Part shown: positions 28,330-37,137 of the stretch, piece after piece
Numbering within the stretch: the stretch's first letter is position 1
Layout of the letters: the number at the start of each line of letters is the position of its first letter
Assembly (NCBI RefSeq): GCF_015627175.1
Contig: NZ_VTDQ01000001.1
Location: forward strand, 107,505-171,504
DNA: 64,000 nt
Source of the DNA: Acinetobacter pollinis
GTDB taxonomy: Bacteria; Pseudomonadota; Gammaproteobacteria; Pseudomonadales; Moraxellaceae
Direction of reading: 5' to 3'
Position numbers and translations under genes: made by a program
Notes under the pieces: model-generated
Told to the model about the DNA's origin: nothing
What the model saw: only the letters and a program-made list of their open reading frames with translations
Databases searched by the model: none

Positions 28330-29178
28330 ATGCATTACGCATTGCCAGACGTTATTTTGCAACCACTGATAGAAAAAGCTTTAACAGAAGATTTAGGAAG
28401 ACGTGGCGATGTAACCTCTGCAGCAGTAATTTCTGCTCAAAAAGAAGCTCAATTACACATTGTAGCGCGCGAGTCAGGTGTTTTATGTGGCATAGACTTA
28501 GCCAGACTCACTTTCAAAACAATGGATTCTAATATTCGATTTACTGCACACATCGAAGATGGAGCACCCCTTACCCCTAATACAATAATTGCATCTATTG
28601 AAGGTAATGCACATGCAATATTAAGTGCTGAACGTACAGCGCTTAACTTTCTTACACACCTTAGTGGTATTGCAACGACTACCCACGAAATTCAAAGCTC
28701 TATTGCACATACTTCAACTCGCCTCACCTGTACACGTAAAACAATTCCAGGTTTAAGAGACGTCCAAAAATATGCTGTACGCACAGGAGGGGGACGCAAT
28801 CATCGTATGGGATTAGATGATGCAATTTTAATTAAAGATAATCATATTGCGCTTTCTGATGGGGATATTATTTCGACAATTCAAAAAGCAAAAGCATATG
28901 CAGGACACCTCACCCCTGTAGAAGTTGAAGTAGATACACTAGAACAACTTGAATTAGTATTAAAAGAAGGTGTGTCTTTAGTATTATTAGATAATATGGC
29001 ACCTGACATACTTAAAAAAGCAGTTTTAATGTGTAAGGGGAAAGCCGCAACAGAAGCATCTGGTGGTATTACGCCCCAAACTGCTAAAGATGTTGCAGAA
29101 ACAGGGGTCGATTTTATGGCGTTAGGCTACCTCACACATAGTGCCCGATATTTAGATATTGGTTTAGATTACTTGTAA
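28330..29178 (+). CDS. nadC: Nicotinate-nucleotide pyrophosphorylase (carboxylating)
   Basis: Converts quinolinate and PRPP to nicotinate mononucleotide. The 282 residues include ALTEDLGRRGDVTSAAV, ERTALNFLTHLSGIAT, the substrate loop TRKTIPGLRDVQKYAVRTGG, HRMGLDDAILIKDNH, and EASGGITPQTAKDVAETGVD. The start is ATG 28330 with TTGGAG upstream. An in-frame ATG at 28306 is part of the predicted operator and is not preferred. Confidence 0.97.
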   Translation: MHYALPDVILQPLIEKALTEDLGRRGDVTSAAVISAQKEAQLHIVARESGVLCGIDLARLTFKTMDSNIRFTAHIEDGAPLTPNTIIASIEGNAHAILSAERTALNFLTHLSGIATTTHEIQSSIAHTSTRLTCTRKTIPGLRDVQKYAVRTGGGRNHRMGLDDAILIKDNHIALSDGDIISTIQKAKAYAGHLTPVEVEVDTLEQLELVLKEGVSLVLLDNMAPDILKKAVLMCKGKAATEASGGITPQTAKDVAETGVDFMALGYLTHSARYLDIGLDYL

Positions 29179-29187
29179 TAGCAGCCT

Positions 29188-29220
29188 CAAGGTTGTAATA
29201 AAATTTACAACCTTGTATTT
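29188..29220 (+). terminator. Terminator after nadC
   Basis: An 11-bp perfect stem CAAGGTTGTAA / TTACAACCTTG with a 6-base loop, followed by TATTT. Probable intrinsic terminator of the nadQ-nadC region. Confidence 0.7.
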
Positions 29221-29274
29221 AAAATTTGTATAAAAACACCTCATAATAGCCTCTATATTTATTAAAAAAAGGCT

Positions 29275-29856
29275 ATGCCAATGTTTTTCAAACTTATACC
29301 CTTTTTAAAGTATTTTTACCTTTTTATTATTATTGTATTTAGTATAAATCTAAGTTATGCAAATAACGTAATTTTCTCAAAAGAAGATACAAAAGAGTGG
29401 GTTGGAAAATCTGCTCCAAGATTCCAACTACAAGACCAATACGGAAAATGGCATACACTCGAGCAATATACGGGTAAATGGCTGGTGTTATATTTTTACC
29501 CTAAAGATAATTCACCAGGATGTACAGAGGAAGCAAATCAGTTTAAAGAGCTTTATCCAGAATTTTTAAAAAATAATGCAATTGTTCTTGGTGTCAGCTT
29601 GGACTCATTAGCATCACATGAAAAATTCTCAAACAAACTTGGATTACCCTTTCCTATTCTCGCAGATCATCAGAATAAATTGACATCTGCATTGGGTATT
29701 GTACGTAACCTAGGTATTACAAAAGTTGCAAAACGAGAAACCTTTTTAATTGATCCTCAAGGAAATATTGTTTACCACTACCAAAGCGTAAATACAGAAA
29801 CCCATGCTAAACAAGTTCTAGCAGATGTAATAGCACATCAACATTCACGCCATTAA
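29275..29856 (+). CDS. Exported single-cysteine peroxiredoxin (BCP/PrxQ-like)
   Basis: Thiol peroxidase fold. Residues 1-29 are an N-terminal signal or anchor (LKYFYLFIIIVFSINLSYA). The mature part carries the peroxidatic site FYPKDNSPGCTEEANQF with Cys83, the only cysteine of the 193-residue protein. The usual PrxQ resolving cysteine five residues later is an Asn here, so the enzyme should be of 1-Cys type and need an external thiol. Its stop codon overlaps the stop of the convergent metallopeptidase-like gene. Confidence 0.85.
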   Translation: MPMFFKLIPFLKYFYLFIIIVFSINLSYANNVIFSKEDTKEWVGKSAPRFQLQDQYGKWHTLEQYTGKWLVLYFYPKDNSPGCTEEANQFKELYPEFLKNNAIVLGVSLDSLASHEKFSNKLGLPFPILADHQNKLTSALGIVRNLGITKVAKRETFLIDPQGNIVYHYQSVNTETHAKQVLADVIAHQHSRH

Positions 29857-30320
29857 GCACAAAATGGGATACATGTTTCTAAGTCGGTACATGGCAAGGC
29901 AAGTTTCTTTTTTAAGAAATAGTCTTGCACCATTTGTGCTTGTTGTTCTATACCATATTCACAAAATGTCTTATCACACTTCAATTGATAATGATAACGC
30001 CTGTTAAACATTGCTCCCAGTACAACATTTATTCCTTGCTGTAACTGCCAAACATGAACCATTTCATGAATAAACCAAGACTGCCTGTAAATATCTAATG
30101 TTGAAAAATCGTCAACCCAATTTACAGGATTAAAATAAACTTTACCATTTGGACTCATTGCATAGTTTTTCATAATGGCTTTATGTGCAATAATCTCTAC
30201 ATTCTCTAAAACAATATGGTGCTTAAAAACAGATTGGATTAATTGTTTTTCACCATAAGTTAATGAGCGTTGCTGTACAATAAAAATTTGATTTAGCCTT
30301 TGCCAAATAGACGTAAACAT
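29853..30320 (-). CDS. Zincin-like protein with HExxH motif
   Basis: A 155-residue protein without signal peptide. FIHEMVHVWQ (His85, Glu86, His89) is a zinc-protease-like motif, and EYGIEQQAQMVQDYF downstream could provide a third ligand. The LTYGEKQLIQSVF and KVYFNPVNWVDDFS stretches resemble small Vgr-associated or DUF4157-like zincins. I see no type VI gene nearby. The actual substrate, or even catalytic activity, is unproved. It shares stop-codon bases with the peroxiredoxin gene opposite. Confidence 0.7.
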   Translation of the reverse strand: MFTSIWQRLNQIFIVQQRSLTYGEKQLIQSVFKHHIVLENVEIIAHKAIMKNYAMSPNGKVYFNPVNWVDDFSTLDIYRQSWFIHEMVHVWQLQQGINVVLGAMFNRRYHYQLKCDKTFCEYGIEQQAQMVQDYFLKKKLALPCTDLETCIPFCA

Positions 30321-30549
30321 GGTGAAGCACCTATAGATAAAAATTGTGCAAACTTATTGGTTATCTGTAACTTTTTTTGAAGAAATACAGATTTTTTTAA
30401 TTTTTAAAGCTTAATATTCGTGTAGTTTCGTATATAGTAGCATCTACCGAATTATTCCCTTATATCAATGTGTAACTGACAATGAGCTGAATAATTAAAT
30501 CCAAAAAATCAGTCCATTGTTACCCCTATAGGAATAGGATTTTGTTTAA

Positions 30550-32175
30550 ATGAAAAATTTTAAAATTGCGCTTGCTCAGTTTTCTCCACATGTCGGCAAT
30601 CTTGAAAGTAATACCCAAAAAATGATTGAGCAAATAAGCAAAGCAAAACAAGAGCATGCTGACCTCATTATTTTTCCAGAGCTTAGTCTGATTGGTTATT
30701 CAGCAGAAGACTTATTACTACGTCCTAGCCTAAAAAAAAGAACCCAACAAGCATTTGAAAAATTAAGTCAAATCAAAGATATCATCGTCGTTTTTGGCTT
30801 TGCTCATCAAACAGAAGATGGTCAAAGATTTAACTCTGCTGCTGTGATGAAAGATGGTCAAGTTTTAGGTGTATATAATAAACAAAACTTACCTAATTAT
30901 GGTGTATTTGACGAACAGCGCTATTTTAATGCAGGAAATCAACACCTTGTATTTGAATACTGTGAACATCGTTTTGGTGTACTTATCTGTGAAGATATTT
31001 GGAATTTAAATACGGTTCAGCAACTATCAAAATTGAATGTAGATAGTGTTTTTGTATTAAATGCTTCACCTTATGAAGTAGGCAAGCCACAACATCGTGT
31101 AAAAACACTACAAGAAGTTGCGAAACAATTAAACATCAATATTATTTATAACAATCAAGTGGGCGGACAAGATGATCTCATCTTTGATGGCTCAGGATTT
31201 GTGATTAATAAAAATGGAGATGTTGCCTTACAAGCAGAAACCTATCAAGAAAAGCTGTATTACACTGTTTATAATGCACAAAGTGCAATTTTCGAGAGTT
31301 CAGAACAACATGCACCTCTTGAAACAATGGCAGAGATTTATCAAGGTTTAGTTTTAGCAACACGTGATTATGTACAGCGCTCAGGATTTCCCGGGGTTAT
31401 CTTAGGCCTTTCAGGTGGTATTGATTCCGCACTTACATTGGCAATTGCTGTAGATGCCATCGGCGCAGATAAAGTACAAGCTGTAATGATGCCTTATACG
31501 TACACTGCAAAAATAAGCGTGGAAGACGCTGCCGCTCAAGCACAGAATCTAGGCGTTGCTTTTGGAATTGCAGAAATTAATCAAATCGTGAATAGCTACC
31601 AGCAAACACTTTTCCCATTTTTTGGCAATGCAAAAGCAGATGCAACCGAAGAAAATTTACAAGCACGTGCACGTGGTACGTTACTCATGGGACTATCAAA
31701 CAAATTTGGTAATCTTGTTTTGTCTACAGGTAACAAATCTGAACTTGCAGTTGGTTATTGCACACTCTATGGCGACATGGTTGGTGGTTTTGCAGTACTT
31801 AAAGACGTTTATAAAACTATTGTTTTTGAGCTTGCAAAATATCGTAACAGTATATCAGAGAAACCAGTTATTCCTGAACGTGTGATTACTCGTCCACCTT
31901 CTGCAGAATTACGTGCAGATCAAAAAGATCAAGATTCATTACCAAGTTACGATGTATTAGACAGTATTTTATATGCCTATATCGAAGAAGATCAAAGCCA
32001 AACCGATATTATTGCACGTGGTTTTGATAAGAATATTGTTGAAAAAGTCATCAAGCTTGTAGACAACAATGAGTACAAACGCCGTCAAGGTGTCATTGGG
32101 CCACGTATTAGCTCAAAAGCATTTGGCCGGGAAAGACGTTATCCAATCGTCAACGGTTGGAAAGCTGGTATCTAG
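30550..32175 (+). CDS. nadE: Glutamine-dependent NAD+ synthetase
   Basis: Last step of NAD synthesis: amidation of deamido-NAD with glutamine. The 541-residue fusion has an N-terminal nitrilase-type glutaminase domain with the triad Glu in FPELSLIGY, Lys in YNKQNLPNYGVFDE, and Cys in VLICEDIWN. The C-terminal synthetase domain has the P-loop GLSGGIDSALT, then LSTGNKSELAVGYCTLYGDMVGG and RPPSAELR. AGGA precedes the ATG. A half-matching NadQ-like sequence lies about 65 bases upstream. Confidence 0.97.
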   Translation: MKNFKIALAQFSPHVGNLESNTQKMIEQISKAKQEHADLIIFPELSLIGYSAEDLLLRPSLKKRTQQAFEKLSQIKDIIVVFGFAHQTEDGQRFNSAAVMKDGQVLGVYNKQNLPNYGVFDEQRYFNAGNQHLVFEYCEHRFGVLICEDIWNLNTVQQLSKLNVDSVFVLNASPYEVGKPQHRVKTLQEVAKQLNINIIYNNQVGGQDDLIFDGSGFVINKNGDVALQAETYQEKLYYTVYNAQSAIFESSEQHAPLETMAEIYQGLVLATRDYVQRSGFPGVILGLSGGIDSALTLAIAVDAIGADKVQAVMMPYTYTAKISVEDAAAQAQNLGVAFGIAEINQIVNSYQQTLFPFFGNAKADATEENLQARARGTLLMGLSNKFGNLVLSTGNKSELAVGYCTLYGDMVGGFAVLKDVYKTIVFELAKYRNSISEKPVIPERVITRPPSAELRADQKDQDSLPSYDVLDSILYAYIEEDQSQTDIIARGFDKNIVEKVIKLVDNNEYKRRQGVIGPRISSKAFGRERRYPIVNGWKAGI

Positions 32176-32182
32176 TACACAT

Positions 32183-32210
32183 AAAAGCCTAACTAAGAGT
32201 TAGGCTTTTT
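32183..32210. terminator. Bidirectional terminator, nadE / DMT transporter
   Basis: GCCTAAC-TAAGA-GTTAGGC with A-run and T-run. It overlaps the last codon and stop of the convergent transporter gene. Confidence 0.88.
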
Positions 32211-33072
32211 TATTTAAATATAATAAATATATTTTAGGAACCGAGATTGTTAACGTAATCATAATACAACCTAATATTTGATAAACCGTTATTTTTTGTG
32301 ATAAAAATATATGTGATAAGAAATAAGCGGATGGAATTTCTAAAGTAATAAGCGCACCAGCTAAATTCATTGAAATATGCTTTAGTCCTAGTGAAAGTAA
32401 GGTGAGAGGTAAAATTGTTGAAAACAATGCGTATAAGATTGACCAATATGTACGTTCGTCAAAAAAACTGACAATACTTTGATCTTTAAATAAGAATAGG
32501 GAAAAAATAAAAGCACCTAAACTCATTATTGCAGATTTTTCTAAAATATTTTTTTCACATGCTAAATAAGACGAGCATAAAATCATCAGGCTATAACTCA
32601 TAGCTGCACCTACCCCCCAAACAACACCCAAAAGAGAAATATTTGTATTCTGACCAACTAGAGAAACAAATACGCCCAATATAATAAGAAGCATAGATAG
32701 AATATCTTTCTTTACTATCTTATTCTTTCCTATAAAAGCAGAAAATACTGGTGTGATCCATGAAGATTGCATTAGTAATAAGGTTGCCATAGGCACACCT
32801 ACACACCTTAAAGATGAATAAAAACAATACGTAATCGATATAGTGAAACCGCCTAAACCTAAAAATATAAGAGTTTCTTTTTTACTAAGTAATCCTTTAT
32901 TTTTATTAGAAAATATATATAAGCTATATAAAAAAATAAAATAAAACAAATACATACCAACAATAATTCTTTGAATAGGATAGCCATGATATGTTGCCAT
33001 TTCTAATACTATACCAACCATTGCATAAGATATTGCACCTAAAATCACAAATAATGGTGCTAATTTCTTCAT
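32200..33072 (-). CDS. DMT-family (EamA) membrane transporter
   Basis: A 290-residue inner-membrane protein with about ten hydrophobic helices in two EamA-like halves (first VILGAISYAMVGIVLE; second WGVGAAMSYSLMILCSSYLA). The CFYSSLRCVGVPMATLLLMQ stretch is typical of the first half. The substrate is not readable; family members export amino acids, nucleosides or other metabolites. A good AAAGGAG site precedes the ATG. It is very AT-rich, even against the neighbouring genes. Confidence 0.88.
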   Translation of the reverse strand: MKKLAPLFVILGAISYAMVGIVLEMATYHGYPIQRIIVGMYLFYFIFLYSLYIFSNKNKGLLSKKETLIFLGLGGFTISITYCFYSSLRCVGVPMATLLLMQSSWITPVFSAFIGKNKIVKKDILSMLLIILGVFVSLVGQNTNISLLGVVWGVGAAMSYSLMILCSSYLACEKNILEKSAIMSLGAFIFSLFLFKDQSIVSFFDERTYWSILYALFSTILPLTLLSLGLKHISMNLAGALITLEIPSAYFLSHIFLSQKITVYQILGCIMITLTISVPKIYLLYLNKKA

Positions 33073-33236
33073 AATTTACTCCTTTTGCTTTATTATTAAT
33101 CTACTAAGTCCAGCCTTGATTATAATTAATTGTTCTAATTTTTTTAATACTGTCTTATTTTCACACAAACATTTTATCTTTGTACGCTATAGCTTACAAA
33201 TATTTTTTTTTACTAACAAAATTAATAATATAGAAA

Positions 33237-33554
33237 ATGAATATCTTAGCTATACACGCTACTATACACTTAACCATTCTTTCGTTCAGGATGCTAATGA
33301 CAACGTTACTACTACTTACTTTAAAGTCTAAAATAGATTTTCATACTTTATATTTAGAACAAGTAAAAGATGTCATTATGATTAATCAAGAAAGGTATAT
33401 CCATAATCTTTGGATCAATTCTAAAGATTCAACGATATTAGACTCGGCAATGTATTCTATTTTTGAAAATGCAAAAAAAAACGATAAAATTTTAATTAAT
33501 ACTATTGAATACTATGTCCATGAAGTTACTACACTTATTTTAAGATACGAGTAA
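33237..33554 (+). CDS. Small hypothetical gene, possibly frameshifted
   Basis: A 105-codon frame whose last ~60 residues (INQERYIHNLWINSKDSTIL onward) look like a real soluble protein. The first part is a hydrophobic, low-complexity stretch without a good ribosome site. Another frame covering 33116-33331 reads NEYLSYTRYYTLNHSFVQDA just upstream, so the gene may be a frame-broken longer one. A strong hairpin follows the stop, but it also serves the tRNA on the other strand. No family is recognised. Confidence 0.35.
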   Translation: MNILAIHATIHLTILSFRMLMTTLLLLTLKSKIDFHTLYLEQVKDVIMINQERYIHNLWINSKDSTILDSAMYSIFENAKKNDKILINTIEYYVHEVTTLILRYE

Positions 33555-33564
33555 AAATTACATA

Positions 33565-33598
33565 AAAAAAATCCCCAATATAATATTGGGGATTTTTT
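33565..33598. terminator. Bidirectional terminator beside tRNA-Met
   Basis: An 11-bp perfect stem ATCCCCAATAT / ATATTGGGGAT with a one-base centre, flanked by A- and T-runs. It ends the minus-strand tRNA-Met transcript and possibly the plus-strand small gene. Confidence 0.88.
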
Positions 33599-33643
33599 AA
33601 ATATATACCTCTGGAGGAATATGGATATATATTTTTTAGTATA

Positions 33644-33720
33644 TGGTGGCTATGACTGGACTTGAACCTGTGACCCCAGCATTATGAGTGCTGTGCTCTA
33701 ACCAACTGAGCTACATAGCC
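33644..33720 (-). tRNA. tRNA-Met (CAT), elongator type
   Basis: The reverse complement folds as a cloverleaf: acceptor GGCTATG / CATAGCC, D-loop AGCTCAGTTGGTTAGAGC, anticodon loop CTCATAA, T-arm with GGTTCAA, and encoded CCA. The first pair is G-C and the sequence parallels E. coli metT, so it is an elongator rather than an initiator tRNA. No integrase lies beside it. Confidence 0.95.
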
Positions 33721-33823
33721 ATATTTTGTGTGTGCATTATCTATATTTATTCGTTTTACGTCAACACCCTATTGCACCAAATGTTCATCAAACAAACAAA
33801 GATAGAAATTAAATGGCACAAGC

Positions 33824-34687
33824 TTAAGGTTTTGTTTGTATTTCACCCATTTTTTCACTATCCCAATAGGTAAATAGGGTTTGAGAGAAATGCTCAATAT
33901 CTTGAATACGTATCTTAGCGTGACCATTCGCAATAGCTTCAAATCTTAATTCGTAGAATTTTTTCATACGATCGCGTGCGTGGTTAGCATGTTCATCATA
34001 TCGCTGTATAAATTCATTTACATATTCATCTTCAGAAATCTGCCAATCATTCTTTTGGTTTACATGTCTATACTGGTCTTCTCTTTCAGATAAATACATA
34101 GCCAAAGTAACGTATCCTTTGCCCTCTCCATATTGTTGGATAAAACCTGATACGTCTGTAGCCATAGGCATAGACACTGGAGTTTTAAAATTAGCACCTC
34201 CATGGAGTCTATTTTTATTTTCGTCCAATACTATGTCTTTCTGATTTACTATACCATCATGATTTTTATCAAATCCGTCAAACGTTTTTAAACCAATCTC
34301 CTGAAATTCTTTTAGCGTTAGTATTTCATCTTTATTCTGATCTAGAACATGGAAGCGAACATGAGCTTGTTTTATAGACATCTCACGATATTTTTGCATC
34401 ATTTCATCCAGCTTAAACAATTCATAATCTATAAATTGTTGCTTATTTATAGATTTGTTTTCTTTGAATAAGTTTAGATATTGGTCTGTAAACTTACGAA
34501 CAAATTGTTTCTTAGAAACAGTATTTGTATTATTTTCTGCAAACATTCTTACCCAGCGATTCGCTGTTACTTCTGAAGGCTCTTGAATACCTGCTGTAAA
34601 AACTTCTGGAATTATATTGGAAGGCTGTACTGCAAATACTTGTACTGAACTTGCACACAATAGAGTAAGAAAAAAATATTTCTTCAT
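33824..34687 (-). CDS. Exported EF-hand protein
   Basis: The 287-residue product has a signal peptide (MKKYFFLTLLCASSVQVFA) and two complete EF-hand loops at 116-127 (DQNKDEILTLKE) and 140-151 (DKNHDGIVNQKD). Less regular acidic stretches lie before and after (e.g. NQKNDWQISEDE). It should bind calcium in the periplasm. The start at 34687 is chosen because it begins the signal peptide; ATG 34699 is an alternative. It follows the TonB receptor by about 20 bases and is probably co-transcribed. Its function beyond calcium binding is unknown. Confidence 0.82.
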   Translation of the reverse strand: MKKYFFLTLLCASSVQVFAVQPSNIIPEVFTAGIQEPSEVTANRWVRMFAENNTNTVSKKQFVRKFTDQYLNLFKENKSINKQQFIDYELFKLDEMMQKYREMSIKQAHVRFHVLDQNKDEILTLKEFQEIGLKTFDGFDKNHDGIVNQKDIVLDENKNRLHGGANFKTPVSMPMATDVSGFIQQYGEGKGYVTLAMYLSEREDQYRHVNQKNDWQISEDEYVNEFIQRYDEHANHARDRMKKFYELRFEAIANGHAKIRIQDIEHFSQTLFTYWDSEKMGEIQTKP

Positions 34688-34707
34688 AATAGAGCTCATA
34701 TATTTAA

Positions 34708-36924
34708 TTAAAATTTAAATGCCAAACTTGCAACAACATTTCTTCCTGGTAGTGTTGCTCTATCAATTAAATTTGCACTGGTCAAAGTACCTACCGTTGC
34801 ATAATCCCAATACTTTTTATCGAAGATATTATTTAAAGAAAGATTTACTGTTATAAAAGATGTAGGTTTCCAATATGCTGATAGATCATGTACAACATAA
34901 CCTGCAACACGTGGATAAGTCGTACCAGAGCTAACGATACTTGCATCCTGAGAAGCTCTTTTTGAAGCTACTGCTGTACTTGTAAAGCCTAAACCATATT
35001 GTTGTTTTGGATCATCATATCCAAGCGTCAGACTAGCTTTCTTCGGTTGAATAGAATTAATGCCCGTTTTTTGACCATTACTATTTTTAGCTGAACCTTT
35101 CGTCGTCCCTGCAACAAGTGAAAGACTAAATCCTTCTGAAGAAGAAATAAATTTAGATAAATCGATATGTGCAGAAACTTCTCCACCCCAAATATTTGCA
35201 CTAGCAATATTCTGAAGTTGATACGTCATCATTGTATCGCCAGAAATAGCAGTACTAAGCTGTTTGTAGTCAATAAAATTATGATACTGAGTATAAAACC
35301 CTGTGAGATCTAGTTTTATTCCTTCAAGAGGTGTCGTTTTTAATCCTAGTTCAAATGCATCACTTTCTTCTTTTTTTAACTGGCTATTCCCTATAATTGA
35401 ATAACCACGACCGGGATCAAAGCTTCCTGACATTTCTGCAGCTGTAGGAATGCGATTTCCTCTATTGTATTTTAAATAACTATAATAGTTGGGTGAAAGC
35501 TGATAGCTAATGGCTATACTCGGTGCCAAATAATGATTATCTTTGGACGAAACTTGCATTTGTTTCGCTGTAGAGGTTAAAACTTCACTCGTATTTTCTG
35601 GTTTAAATGCTTCAAATTGATACCTTAATCCTGGCGTAACCCCGAAAGGTTTACCAAATACACTCCATGTCATCGCATCAGAAATATAAAAAGCGTATTT
35701 ATTGGTTGTAGACTTTACCATGCGGTTTTGGGTGGTCACACTACCATCGGGATTATATTGTTGCCATGGGCGATTACTGTTTATCTGATTTAAGGTGAGT
35801 CCGTACTCTAACCGATGAATGTTTAAAGCTTTTTGAGCATTTAAATTTAACCCTAAATTATCTTCTGTATAATCATTTAAAATTGTTCGATAGCCTTGCC
35901 CTGTTTTCCCAGCATAGAACATATAAGTTTTATTATTATTTTTAGTTGCTTGATAATAGATTGTAGATTTTAATTGATCGAATAGACTCAAATTTTCTGG
36001 CGTATATAGATCATCTAAACTATAACGAATACGTTGGCCATCAACCTCTTGTGATGCACCCCTTGGGTATAAACTACTAAGTAAGTCTGTACTAATATAC
36101 CTATGTGTATCCTTTTTATAAAAATCGAACATTGTACCTAATGAATGTCTCTCATTTATATTCCATAACAACTTCGCTAAAATTGCATCAGAAGACCAAT
36201 CTACAGGATTTGGACGGAGCTTACTTTCGCTTTGAGTTGCATGGCCATCTCTATGAGAATATACCACTAGCCCTTTAAATCGATCACTTCCTACGGCTGT
36301 AGTAATGGAACTGAACCATGCATCATCAGCAGAGCTATATCCACCTTTTACCTCTCCTGCCAGATGTTGCCCCTTCTTTAAATAATCTTCTGGAGTTTTT
36401 GTTTTAAATTCGACTCGTCCACCAATCCCCTCACTTTTTGAGTCTACGGTTCCAGATCGAATAACAACCTGATTAAATAACTCTGGATCAATAAAGTCTC
36501 GACCCGAACTAAAACTATTTCCTTTTAAACTATCTGGCTCGGGCGTTGCACTTGCTAACTCTACGCCATCCACATCTAAACCAACCCGATTACCCTCTAC
36601 ACCACGAATATTATAGCCACTTGTACCCGCCCCATCCCATGCATTTCCAGAGCCATTCACGGCTTTAGGTGCACTCACTAAAGGTCGATACTTCACTATA
36701 CTTGCCATATCAGTGATACCCATTCGTATTAAGTTATCATGATCAATGGTTGTAATTGATTCTGGAACCTTTTGTTGTTGTGCTGCATATACTGTAATAA
36801 CAGGAAGAGATAAAGATTGCTCTGTACTTTGTGCATATGTTGATAAAGAAATACTTATCATTACAGCTGTAACACAACAGTTTAAGTATTTAAGTTTTAG
36901 TTTGTTTTCAGACGAATCACACAT
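34708..36924 (-). CDS. TonB-dependent outer-membrane receptor (haem/haemoglobin type)
   Basis: A 738-residue receptor. After the signal peptide (to about residue 31) come a TonB box-like LPVITVYA and the plug (GTSGYNIRGVEGNRVGLDVDG, VVIRSGTVDSKSEGIGGRVE). The barrel contains YNRGNRIPTAAEMSG and GNSQLKKEESDAFELGLK, corresponding to the FRAP/NPNL region of haem and haemoglobin receptors. It ends in Phe (ASLAFKF) as barrels do. Ligand assignment to haem is by family resemblance only. Two Fur-like boxes lie upstream. The EF-hand gene follows. Confidence 0.88.
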   Translation of the reverse strand: MCDSSENKLKLKYLNCCVTAVMISISLSTYAQSTEQSLSLPVITVYAAQQQKVPESITTIDHDNLIRMGITDMASIVKYRPLVSAPKAVNGSGNAWDGAGTSGYNIRGVEGNRVGLDVDGVELASATPEPDSLKGNSFSSGRDFIDPELFNQVVIRSGTVDSKSEGIGGRVEFKTKTPEDYLKKGQHLAGEVKGGYSSADDAWFSSITTAVGSDRFKGLVVYSHRDGHATQSESKLRPNPVDWSSDAILAKLLWNINERHSLGTMFDFYKKDTHRYISTDLLSSLYPRGASQEVDGQRIRYSLDDLYTPENLSLFDQLKSTIYYQATKNNNKTYMFYAGKTGQGYRTILNDYTEDNLGLNLNAQKALNIHRLEYGLTLNQINSNRPWQQYNPDGSVTTQNRMVKSTTNKYAFYISDAMTWSVFGKPFGVTPGLRYQFEAFKPENTSEVLTSTAKQMQVSSKDNHYLAPSIAISYQLSPNYYSYLKYNRGNRIPTAAEMSGSFDPGRGYSIIGNSQLKKEESDAFELGLKTTPLEGIKLDLTGFYTQYHNFIDYKQLSTAISGDTMMTYQLQNIASANIWGGEVSAHIDLSKFISSSEGFSLSLVAGTTKGSAKNSNGQKTGINSIQPKKASLTLGYDDPKQQYGLGFTSTAVASKRASQDASIVSSGTTYPRVAGYVVHDLSAYWKPTSFITVNLSLNNIFDKKYWDYATVGTLTSANLIDRATLPGRNVVASLAFKF

Positions 36925-36938
36925 GCAATACTTTATTA

Positions 36939-36957
36939 TTGATTGATAATCATTTAC
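36939..36957. promoter_or_regulatory. Fur box before the TonB receptor
   Basis: Contains TGATAATCATT and matches 13 of 19 positions of the GATAATGATAATCATTATC consensus. It lies 15 bases before the receptor start codon, a place where Fur would block initiation. Confidence 0.55.
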
Positions 36958-37032
36958 AAAATGATCTTAAAAAAAACTATCCGAGAGATGAATAGAATGC
37001 TTTGAGTAACTTTATGTAAAATATTTACAATT

Positions 37033-37051
37033 GAGAATAACAATCAATAAC
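37033..37051. promoter_or_regulatory. Second Fur-like box
   Basis: GAGAATAACAATCAATAAC matches 14 of 19 consensus positions. It lies about 110 bases upstream of the receptor start, so a distal promoter site is plausible. Confidence 0.45.
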
Positions 37052-37107
37052 AAATTGGTTTTCTAGTACTATCGCTATTTTATAAAAGGATTGCTTAATG
37101 ATTCATC

Positions 37108-37136
37108 AAAAAAAAGCTCCCATCAGGGAGCTCTTT
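37108..37136 (-). terminator. Terminator after the AGCS symporter
   Basis: On the minus strand AGCTCCC-TGAT-GGGAGCT is followed by a run of T. It lies a few bases after the symporter stop. Confidence 0.85.
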
Positions 37137-37137
37137 A

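Noticed and set aside
30476..30486. Listing the nadE upstream sequence as a full NadQ operator
   Set aside because: Only one half matches; reported as a weak observation instead of a feature.
33644..33720. tRNA-Met as an integration site for a mobile island
   Set aside because: No integrase, no repeated tRNA end and no phage-like genes nearby.
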